A stretch of DNA of 64,000 nucleotides from JAJECS01 sp965262745. GTDB taxonomy: Bacteria; Chloroflexota; UBA11872. The stretch covers positions 3,038,001 to 3,102,000 of the forward strand of contig OZ253558.1 in NCBI GenBank assembly GCA_965262745.1, in the 5' to 3' direction. The notes beneath the pieces are model-generated. The model was not told the origin of the DNA. It saw nothing but the letters and a program-made list of their open reading frames with translations, and ran no database searches. A program made the translations under genes and the position numbers. Below, one piece after another: positions 57,699 to 64,000 of the stretch (position 1 is the first letter of the stretch; each line of letters opens with the position of its first letter).

Positions 57699-59642
57699 GT
57701 GAAACCCCTCGCACGCCTGCTCGCCTTGGTGGTTGTGGCGGCGGCCCTTGCCGCACCGACAGCCGCGCACGCGGCCGAGCCTGGATTCGAGACGGCGGAG
57801 GTTGCCGCCAGCACATACTTCGCGGAACTCGAGCACAACGTTGCCGACGTTGTGGGCACGTCCGCCGACGGCGCCGCGTACGAGGCGAGTTTCCTGCAGC
57901 ACTTCGAGCAAACGGGCGGCGTCGAGCGCTGGGGCTTTCCAACCTCCGCCATCGTCGAGGAGACCCCCGGCACCTTGACGCAGTACTACCAGCGGGGCGT
58001 GGTGGATTGGCGGCCACCGCCCGGCGGCGGCGCGCACAAGTTCCTGCGCCGTCTCGCCTGGGACTACCTGGGCGGCGGACTCGGAGGCTCGGAGGATCAG
58101 GGCGTCGAGCCTGATCTGACGAATCCCAACCCCGGCGAGGCCGTCGGTCCCTGGGGGCACAACGTCTCGGATCTGTCCGTGGAAGGCGAGAGCACGGGCT
58201 TTGCCGATTTCTTCAACCGGCTCGGCGGCGTCGACTCGTTCGGCTTCCCGAAGACCGAGGCGCGCCGGGACGATCACTCCGAGGCCGTGTTGCATGACCC
58301 CACGCGCCCGCTGGACAACCGCATCCGCCAGTACTTCCAAGCCGCGGTGCTTGAGTTTCATCCGGAGTCGCCGGGGTCGCCGGTGAAGCTCCGCTTGCTG
58401 GGCGACACCGTGCGCGACATCAAATACCCCTACAGCGGCTGGCTGCAATACCTTGCGTTCGCGCCGGAGGCGCCGTTGGCGGCTGGTGACCAGCTGGAGT
58501 TGGGTCTGGACAGTCGCCGCGGGCCGCGCGGCCCAACGGTGGCCGACGCGGCGGAGTTTCTCCAGCTGTCCCTGTTGCGCGTGCAAACCGATAAGGGCTG
58601 CGGGTCGGCCTTCGTCGTCACGGCGGACGGCTATGCCGTCACGAACTGGCACATTGTCCAGGACGCCAGTGTCATCTTCGTATCGAGCCCGCGAGGCTAC
58701 GAGGCGGAAGCGCAGATCGTCGCGGGAGACGCCGAGCGTGATATCGCGTTGTTAAAGATCGAAGGCGACGGCCATGTTCCGGTGATCTGGGGCGATTCCG
58801 ACAGCCTTTCGGTGGGCGCCAATCTGGTGGCGTTGGGTTACAGCGTGACGCTTGTCGATATCGGCGCGAACTGTCCACCGTTGCCGACCGTGACAACCGG
58901 CGTCTTGTCAAACCGCGTGGTCAGTTTTGGAATCAGCTACCTCCAGACCGATGCCGCGCTCAACCCGGGAAGCAGTGGAGGAGCCGTCGCGACAACGGCG
59001 GGCAGAGTTGTGGGCGTCACCGTTGCCGGATTGATTGGCCTTCAGAACACCAACTTTGTCATCCCTGGTTCTGAAGTACGCGCATTGGTGGACACATGGC
59101 TCGAAGAAGTCCGCCTCGGTGAAGCGCCGCCGGAAATTCCGCCGCCAAGCCAACCCCAGCTCTTGTTCAGGAGCCGGCGAGTGCGTTGCGACAGCTTCGG
59201 CGGATCCACCCTAGAGACCGAAAGCGTCAATTTCGCATTGCTGACGACCATCGAGAATTTCGGTGACGCCACGGCAGTCATCACCTTTAGCAACGCTTTC
59301 GATGCAAGTTTCCGAAGCCGCGACACGCTGTATCTCGGGCCCCACGTATGGAATGGTCAGAGGTCGGTGTTCACGTGGGTGAGAGTGACTGACGGCCATC
59401 TTGAGGTCGTCAAGACCGACGAGAATGTAGCCATACCTGACGATTCATCGCCGTACACCATTGGTCTGGTGTATGACGCTGGATCCGCGAGGCTCTTTAT
59501 CAACGGCGAACCCAGCCATATTGAAGATGGCTTGGGTTACGAACACCCATATCTGTCGCTGGGCTGCACGCGGCTGGTCGATCAGGGTCGCGACTACGTG
59601 GTGTATTCGGATGTGCAGATCGTCGGCGTTCCGCTTCCCTGA
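57699..59642 (+). CDS. secreted trypsin-like serine protease with LGFP-like repeats
   Basis: 647 residues if it starts at GTG 57699, which begins the signal peptide VKPLARLLALVVVAAALAA with cleavage after AHA (~25); the frame is open back to TTG 57582. N-terminal half carries two LGFP-like repeats (GGVERWGFPTS, GGVDSFGFPKT) with QYYQRGVV and QYFQAAVLEF, which bind cell-wall glycans in relatives. Protease triad: His318 (TNWH), Asp348 (RDIALL), Ser426 (NPGSSGGA). After ~500 a C-terminal jelly-roll/LamG-like region. An extracellular protease tethered to the wall. No PDZ seen. Confidence 0.88.
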   Translation: MKPLARLLALVVVAAALAAPTAAHAAEPGFETAEVAASTYFAELEHNVADVVGTSADGAAYEASFLQHFEQTGGVERWGFPTSAIVEETPGTLTQYYQRGVVDWRPPPGGGAHKFLRRLAWDYLGGGLGGSEDQGVEPDLTNPNPGEAVGPWGHNVSDLSVEGESTGFADFFNRLGGVDSFGFPKTEARRDDHSEAVLHDPTRPLDNRIRQYFQAAVLEFHPESPGSPVKLRLLGDTVRDIKYPYSGWLQYLAFAPEAPLAAGDQLELGLDSRRGPRGPTVADAAEFLQLSLLRVQTDKGCGSAFVVTADGYAVTNWHIVQDASVIFVSSPRGYEAEAQIVAGDAERDIALLKIEGDGHVPVIWGDSDSLSVGANLVALGYSVTLVDIGANCPPLPTVTTGVLSNRVVSFGISYLQTDAALNPGSSGGAVATTAGRVVGVTVAGLIGLQNTNFVIPGSEVRALVDTWLEEVRLGEAPPEIPPPSQPQLLFRSRRVRCDSFGGSTLETESVNFALLTTIENFGDATAVITFSNAFDASFRSRDTLYLGPHVWNGQRSVFTWVRVTDGHLEVVKTDENVAIPDDSSPYTIGLVYDAGSARLFINGEPSHIEDGLGYEHPYLSLGCTRLVDQGRDYVVYSDVQIVGVPLP

Positions 59643-59705
59643 TGATCTAACCGCTCCCGTGCACCCGTCGCTCGGCCTGACGGCCCAGATCACCTGGCGC
59701 TCCCG

Positions 59706-60554
59706 ATGATGAAGCTCTGCCTGCTGTCACTGTCGTTCAAGCGCGCCTTTGCCGCGGGCGAGATGGACGTCTGGTCGTTCTTGGACGTTGCCCGCGAGCT
59801 CGGTGTTGACGGCGTCGACCTGCATGCGAACGGGCTGCCGTCGGCTGACAACCGGGTGCTCGATGAGATTGCGCGCGCGTGTCTCGACCGTGGGCTTTCG
59901 ATCCCTTGCGTTTCGATTGGCAATTCCTACGCCGGACCGGCGGCGGATCTGCACACCCAGATTGCCTTGACCCACCGGTGGATTCGCGCGGCGGCAAGGT
60001 TGGGCGCCCCGCAGGTGCGGGTCTTCGCCGGGACGCCGGAGACCGGAGGCGAGGCGGCTGCGTGGTCGCGCTGCGTCGCGGCGTTGCGACAGTCGGCCGC
60101 GTTCGGCGCCGAGCTGGGCGTGCGGGCGAGCCTACAGAATCACAATCACAAGCAGATCGTGCGCACCGGAGACGACCTGCGGCGCATGCTGCGGGATGTC
60201 GCCCATCCGAATCTGGGGCACGTGCTGGACTGCGGGCAGTACGCCGGATCGCCCGGAGCCAGCGGCTACGCCGAGGACGATGACCGCGCGGCCTACGACT
60301 ATCTGGCCAGCATTGAGCGAACCGCTTCCCTCGCCACGCACGTGCGCGCCAAGATCTACGAGATGCGTGGCGGCTGCGAGACCAGCCTCGACTACGAGCG
60401 CATCTTCCGGGCGCTGCAAAGCGTGGCCTACAACGGCTGGGTGAGCCTGGTCTACGAGGGCCAGGGCGACGAGCACGCCGATGTCGCCGCCGCCGTCCCC
60501 ATGCTCCGCCGCTTCATCGCCGAGTGCTCAACGCCCGCGGCGAGGGCGGATTGA
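59706..60554 (+). CDS. sugar phosphate isomerase/epimerase-like TIM barrel protein with altered metal site
   Basis: 282 residues from ATG 59706. AP2Ec-like barrel: LGVDGVDLHANG, VRVFAGTPETGGE, HVLDCGQYAG, THVRAKIYEM and VYEGQGDE. The first metal-binding Glu, normally in a L/V-E-N-H strand, is Gln here (ASLQNHNHK), so metal binding or activity may differ from the relative at 2928, which keeps FENH. Sugar substrate unknown. Gap of 82 bases to the dehydrogenase. Confidence 0.8.
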   Translation: MMKLCLLSLSFKRAFAAGEMDVWSFLDVARELGVDGVDLHANGLPSADNRVLDEIARACLDRGLSIPCVSIGNSYAGPAADLHTQIALTHRWIRAAARLGAPQVRVFAGTPETGGEAAAWSRCVAALRQSAAFGAELGVRASLQNHNHKQIVRTGDDLRRMLRDVAHPNLGHVLDCGQYAGSPGASGYAEDDDRAAYDYLASIERTASLATHVRAKIYEMRGGCETSLDYERIFRALQSVAYNGWVSLVYEGQGDEHADVAAAVPMLRRFIAECSTPAARAD

Positions 60555-60636
60555 GCCCTTGGGGACGCCACCACGCCAGGTCCGGCTGCCACTCTAGTAG
60601 CATGGCGCGCGCAATCCTTCGGAGCAGGCGGCAGTC

Positions 60637-61590
60637 ATGAGTGCGGAAACCATCGGCGTCCTCGGCGCTGGACTGATGGGCCACGGCATCGCGCAGGTCT
60701 TCGCCGCCGCCGGCCACCCAATCATCATGGTCGACGCCGATCCCACCGCCTTCGACCGCGCCCGTGCCAAGATCCGCCAAAACCTCGATCTGCTCGTCGA
60801 GTACGAGTGGCTTGACGCTGCCGCCGCCGATGCCGTGCTCCCGCGCATCGCCACCTCAACTGAACTTGCCGCCCTCGCCCCGGCCGACCTCATCATCGAG
60901 GCCGTCGCCGAAGACCCCGCCGTCAAGCGCGCCGTCTATGCCGAGCTGGCGCCGCACCTGCAGCCCGAGGCGATTCTGGCCACCAACACCTCCAGCATCC
61001 CCGTGCGCGTGCTCGCCGACGCCACCGGCCGGCCCGACCGCTTCACCACCACGCACTTCTTTCGTCCGGCCTACATCATTCCGATGGTCGAGGTCACCAA
61101 GGGCTCGGAGACCTCGGAGGCAACGGTCACGCGCGTCATCGGGCTGCTCCGCGGCGCCGGTCTGCGCCCCGTCCGCATCAACATCGACCTCCCGGGGCAA
61201 GTCGCCAACCGGCTGCGCCAAGCGCTCTTCCGCGAGGCGCTCGATCTGGTGGAGCGCGGCGTGATCTCCGCCGAGGACATCGACGAGCTCGCCGGTTTCT
61301 CCTTCGGTCCGCGAATGCCCCTTATGGGCGTGATACGCGACCGTGATCTGGTCGGCTTGGATATCACCGTGCGCGGCGCTGAGCGTGTCTGGCCCGATCT
61401 TTCCACCGCCGACCAGCCCCATGCCGCCCTCAGCGATCTCGCTGCCGCCGGGCACCTGGGCCTAAAGACCGGCCGCGGATTCTTCGACTGGTCGGATGTG
61501 GATTTCGCAGCCTATTGGACGCAAATGGAACGCCAGCAGCTCGAGATTTTCGCCGCCCTGCGCCGCGCGGGAGCCATGCCGCGCGACTGA
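60637..61590 (+). CDS. 3-hydroxyacyl-CoA dehydrogenase-type NAD-dependent enzyme
   Basis: 317 residues from ATG 60637. Rossmann GVLGAGLMGHGIAQVF with acidic MVDADP (NAD); EAVAEDPAVKRAVY; SSIPVRVLADATG; catalytic His in TTHFFRPAYIIPMVEV. The usual HFFNP has Asn; here it is Arg, as in some hydroxy acid and L-gulonate/carnitine dehydrogenases, so the substrate may not be an acyl-CoA. NADH-forming oxidation of a 3-hydroxy group. Next to FAH-family hydrolase, which suggests a catabolic pair. Confidence 0.85.
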   Translation: MSAETIGVLGAGLMGHGIAQVFAAAGHPIIMVDADPTAFDRARAKIRQNLDLLVEYEWLDAAAADAVLPRIATSTELAALAPADLIIEAVAEDPAVKRAVYAELAPHLQPEAILATNTSSIPVRVLADATGRPDRFTTTHFFRPAYIIPMVEVTKGSETSEATVTRVIGLLRGAGLRPVRINIDLPGQVANRLRQALFREALDLVERGVISAEDIDELAGFSFGPRMPLMGVIRDRDLVGLDITVRGAERVWPDLSTADQPHAALSDLAAAGHLGLKTGRGFFDWSDVDFAAYWTQMERQQLEIFAALRRAGAMPRD

Positions 61591-61676
61591 CCGGCTTGGG
61601 GCAAGGTGAGATGAACTGGCGGCCATCGTGAGCCGAGGATGCCGTGGGTATACCCGCACGGCAGTGCAGCCCCAGG

Positions 61677-61694
61677 GGCGGTTCGCGAACCGCC
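61677..61694. repeat. GGCGGTTCGCGAACCGCC palindrome
   Basis: Perfect 18-bp palindrome, flanked by CCAGG and TCTACC, matching the core at 35569-35588. GGTATACC at 61648-61655 within GCCGTG...CACGGC adds another palindrome nearby. Located between the dehydrogenase and FAH genes. Confidence 0.7.
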
Positions 61695-61868
61695 TCTACC
61701 AGACGTTCAGCGGCGTGCGCCCTTCCGTCCGTTGGTGCCCACCGCCGTCGCCGCCACCACCCCCTCGTCATGCCGGCACCCTCCGGAATCCGGCCGCGTG
61801 CCGCGCCAACCAAGCGGTGACCGCGTATTCTGCGCTGGACGCAGTGCAATGTGCGGAGGGCAAGGCCC

Positions 61869-62636
61869 ATGGACCTCGTTCGCTACGAATATCAGGGTGC
61901 GATTCGACACGGCATCCGCGAAGGCGACAACGTTGCCGAGATCGCGGGCGACTTCTTCGGCGATCTCGAACGTACCGGAGCGATCGCGGCGCTCAACGAC
62001 GTCCAACTCAAGGCCCCGACGATGCCGAGCAAGATCCTCAACATTGCCGGGAACTACTACAGCCACCTCGGTGACTCGCCGCCCTTCACCCGACCCCAGC
62101 CATTCCTGGCCCCGCCGTCGTCGGTGATCGACCCGGGAGCCGACATCGTCATCCCGGCGGGCAGCGTCAACGTCGACTATGAGGGCGAGATCGCCGTCAT
62201 CATCGGCAAGCGAGCGCGCAAGGTCTCGGTGGACGACGCCCCGAACTACATTCTGGGGATCTGTCCAGCCAACGACGTCAGCGAGCGCGATTGGCAAAAC
62301 GGCGAGGACAAGGACGTCCAGTGGTGGCGCGCCAAGGGCGGCGACACCTTCTCACCCTTCGGGCCGTGGATCACGACCGGGTTGAACTATCGCGATATCA
62401 ACCTCAAGACCCTGGTCAACGGCAAGACGGTGCAGGAGACCAACACCAAGGACGACATGGTGCACGACATCGATACGGCGTTGAGTTTTATCTCGCAGCA
62501 CATGACGCTCGAGGCGGGCGATGTCATCTTCTCAGGCACCCCGCAGACCACAACCGCGCTCAAGCCCGGCGACGTGGTCGAGGTGCACGTGGATGGCTGC
62601 GGCGTGCTGTCGAATCCGGTCGTGGCGGAAGCCTAG
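61869..62636 (+). CDS. fumarylacetoacetate hydrolase family protein
   Basis: 255 residues from ATG 61869, with GGAGGG eight bases upstream. FAH core: KILNIAGNYYSHL, VNVDYEGEIAVIIGKRARKV (metal Glu), NDVSERDWQ, KGGDTFSPFGPWITTG and VIFSGTPQTTTALKPGDVV. Family members hydrolyse acylpyruvates, decarboxylate oxaloacetate or isomerise homoprotocatechuate products. Neighbouring dehydrogenase indicates degradation of an aromatic or sugar acid. Exact reaction unknown. Confidence 0.9.
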   Translation: MDLVRYEYQGAIRHGIREGDNVAEIAGDFFGDLERTGAIAALNDVQLKAPTMPSKILNIAGNYYSHLGDSPPFTRPQPFLAPPSSVIDPGADIVIPAGSVNVDYEGEIAVIIGKRARKVSVDDAPNYILGICPANDVSERDWQNGEDKDVQWWRAKGGDTFSPFGPWITTGLNYRDINLKTLVNGKTVQETNTKDDMVHDIDTALSFISQHMTLEAGDVIFSGTPQTTTALKPGDVVEVHVDGCGVLSNPVVAEA

Positions 62637-62670
62637 CCCGAGGGAGCGACCTCGGCGGTCGGTGCGACCG

Positions 62671-63642
62671 CTACCCCATGAACGGGCGTGCGAGCAGGGG
62701 GCCGTTGCGATACTTCTCGGTCTTGAAGTCGAGCTCGCGCTCGTCCTCTGGTGTGAGCGTGATTTCTACGGCCCTCGCATTGGCGCGGGCCTGCTCCGCG
62801 TTCTTGGCACCGGGCAGCACAACCACGCACGGCTCCCGCAGAAGCCAGGCCAGTGCCACCTGCGCCGGGTGACAGTCATGCCGTTCGGCCACGGCAGTCA
62901 GCGTATCGACGATTGGCGACGCAGCTTGAAGGCCGCTGTCCCGAAATCGCGGCGACCAGCGCCGGCCGTCGCCCGGCCGACTGCCGAAGTGGTAGTTCCC
63001 CGTGAGCATTCCCTGGGCCAGCGGGCTGTAGGCCAGCAGTGTCACGTCCAGATCGCGGCACGCGTCGAGCACCCCATTGTTCTCGGGCGCGCGCCGCAGC
63101 AGGCTGTACTCAACCTGATTCGACGCCAGTGGCACGCCGAGGTCCGCCAGGCGGGCGTGCATCCGCCGCATGGCCCGGGCGGTGAAGTTGCTCACCCCAA
63201 CCGCGCGGACGCGACGGTCGCGCACGGCGAGCGACAGCGCCTTGGCAAGCCGCTTCTGCGGAATCAGTCCCATCGGCCAGTGGACTTGATAGAGGTCGAT
63301 CACGTCGACGTCGAGACGCCGCAGGCTACGGTCGATGGCCTGGTTGACCGAGCGCGACCGCCAGCGGCGCGGCGAGGGCCAATACTTGGTCGCCACCACC
63401 GTTCCCCGTGACGCCCGGGCCAGCGGGCCGAGAATCCGTTCCGACTCGCCGCGGCCATAGATCTCCGCCGTGTCGAACAGCGTGCACCCGGCATCGCGCG
63501 CGGCGGCGAAGGCGGCCTCCACGTCGTCGCGCCCGTAGACGCGACCGTATTTCCAATACTTCGTGTCGCCCCACTGCCACGTGCCAACGCCAACCCGCCC
63601 CACGGAAATGCCCGTGGCCCCCAGGCGGCACGATTCACTCAT
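62671..63642 (-). CDS. aldo/keto reductase
   Basis: 323 residues from ATG 63642. Catalytic tetrad: Asp and Tyr in LFDTAEIYGRGESERILG, Lys in VVATKYWPSP, His in LYQVHWPMG. GVSNFTARAMRRM and AYSPLAQGMLTGNY are family blocks; C-terminal ALAWLLREPCVVVLPGAKNAEQ binds NADP. Reduces carbonyls or sugars. Faces FAH gene convergently. Confidence 0.93.
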   Translation of the reverse strand: MSESCRLGATGISVGRVGVGTWQWGDTKYWKYGRVYGRDDVEAAFAAARDAGCTLFDTAEIYGRGESERILGPLARASRGTVVATKYWPSPRRWRSRSVNQAIDRSLRRLDVDVIDLYQVHWPMGLIPQKRLAKALSLAVRDRRVRAVGVSNFTARAMRRMHARLADLGVPLASNQVEYSLLRRAPENNGVLDACRDLDVTLLAYSPLAQGMLTGNYHFGSRPGDGRRWSPRFRDSGLQAASPIVDTLTAVAERHDCHPAQVALAWLLREPCVVVLPGAKNAEQARANARAVEITLTPEDERELDFKTEKYRNGPLLARPFMG

Positions 63643-63656
63643 GAGCGCTTCTTGCC

Positions 63657-63911
63657 CTACTCGAGCTCAAGAACTCGGTGGCTGAATGCCGGATCATCGA
63701 ATTCGCGCGGCCACTCCTCCGCATGCCCTTCGATTCCGAGTCGCCGGCGCGCCGCCGTCAGCTTGTCGAAATCGATCCCACCGGTCGTTCGGAAGCGCAC
63801 AAGCTCAACCGCGGGTCCGCCACGCTTGGTGATGACCACGCGCTCACCGCGATGCGCGGCGTCGACGAGCTCCGAGAGACGGGCCTTCGCTTCGCGTAGG
63901 CCAACCTCCAT
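63657..63911 (-). CDS. Phd/VapB-type antitoxin (toxin not in window)
   Basis: 84 residues from ATG 63911, with GGAGG eight bases upstream; ATG 63926 is an alternative. EVGLREAKARLSELVDAAHRGERVVITKRGGPAVELV is the Phd/YefM DNA-binding fold; then TGGIDFDKLTAARRRLGI and an acidic toxin-binding tail. The next gene downstream on this strand is the aldo/keto reductase, so no PIN or Doc toxin follows; its partner may be outside the window upstream or absent. Orphan antitoxin or half of a broken pair. Confidence 0.85.
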   Translation of the reverse strand: MEVGLREAKARLSELVDAAHRGERVVITKRGGPAVELVRFRTTGGIDFDKLTAARRRLGIEGHAEEWPREFDDPAFSHRVLELE

Positions 63912-64000
63912 GTAACAAGCCTCCATTGGCTAGGCATTCTTCGTCGGTTGTCTGCTTACGTGCCATCGTGTCCGCGACGAAGGCGTAAGCATTGCTGGTG

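Overview
This is a high-GC (about two thirds by eye), gene-dense bacterial window with many GTG/TTG starts, no rRNA, tRNA, transposase, phage or CRISPR. The mix of BNR sialidase-like proteins, Gfo/Idh/MocA and AP-endonuclease-type sugar enzymes, a DUF151 bifunctional nuclease, a membrane H+-pyrophosphatase, short interspersed palindromes and a clustered arginine pathway fits an uncultivated free-living or host-associated Chloroflexota-like bacterium. That assignment is inference; there is no marker gene that settles it.

Layout. 0-9 kb: carbohydrate block with the end of a BNR protein, a membrane protein with two tandem Cache-like domains, an oxidoreductase and a sugar isomerase, and facing them a minus-strand array of four tandem BNR/Asp-box sialidase paralogues with near-identical 34-37 bp spacers. 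9-12.6 kb: formate-tetrahydrofolate ligase, divergent from a sorbitol-dehydrogenase-like MDR enzyme translationally coupled to an SDR. 12.7-18.9 kb: a two-gene module of a very large membrane-anchored tubulin/FtsZ-like protein and a secreted, membrane-anchored vWA protein with a Thr-Pro stalk. 19-25 kb: xylulokinase-like FGGY kinase, YjbQ, two HAD phosphatases, another BNR protein, a methyltransferase.

25-35.5 kb is an accessory, defence-like island: HigBA, a YwgA/Panacea-like protein plus a proteasome-type Ntn peptidase, an AT-richer two-gene cassette (OLD/AAA15-type ATPase plus a small nuclease-like partner), a small membrane protein with palindromic operator-like sites, an MNT nucleotidyltransferase fused by overlap to a duplicated tail fragment, and a 1427-residue type IIG (Eco57I-like) restriction-modification protein carrying in-frame palindromic repeat inserts.

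36-49 kb is core metabolism: hisC, K+-independent H+-pyrophosphatase, uppP, then argC-argJ-(EEP nuclease)-argB-argD-argH, lysC and a DUF151 nuclease. The arginine genes run from N-acetylglutamyl phosphate reductase to argininosuccinate lyase, with ArgJ recycling the acetyl group; argF and argG are not in the window. 49-64 kb: methyltransferase/endonuclease V/nucleotidyltransferase operon, VOC protein, an NrdR with a duplicated zinc ribbon and apparently a CTG start, hydrolase, FAD oxidoreductase, PolX, secreted LGFP-trypsin protease, sugar isomerase, 3-hydroxyacyl-CoA dehydrogenase, FAH-family hydrolase, aldo-keto reductase and an orphan Phd/VapB-type antitoxin.

Best candidates for something undescribed: the tubulin-like/vWA pair (12683-18908), the ATPase/small-partner cassette (27536-29646), the YwgA-like/proteasome-like pair (25852-27051) and the double-ribbon NrdR (52572-53213).
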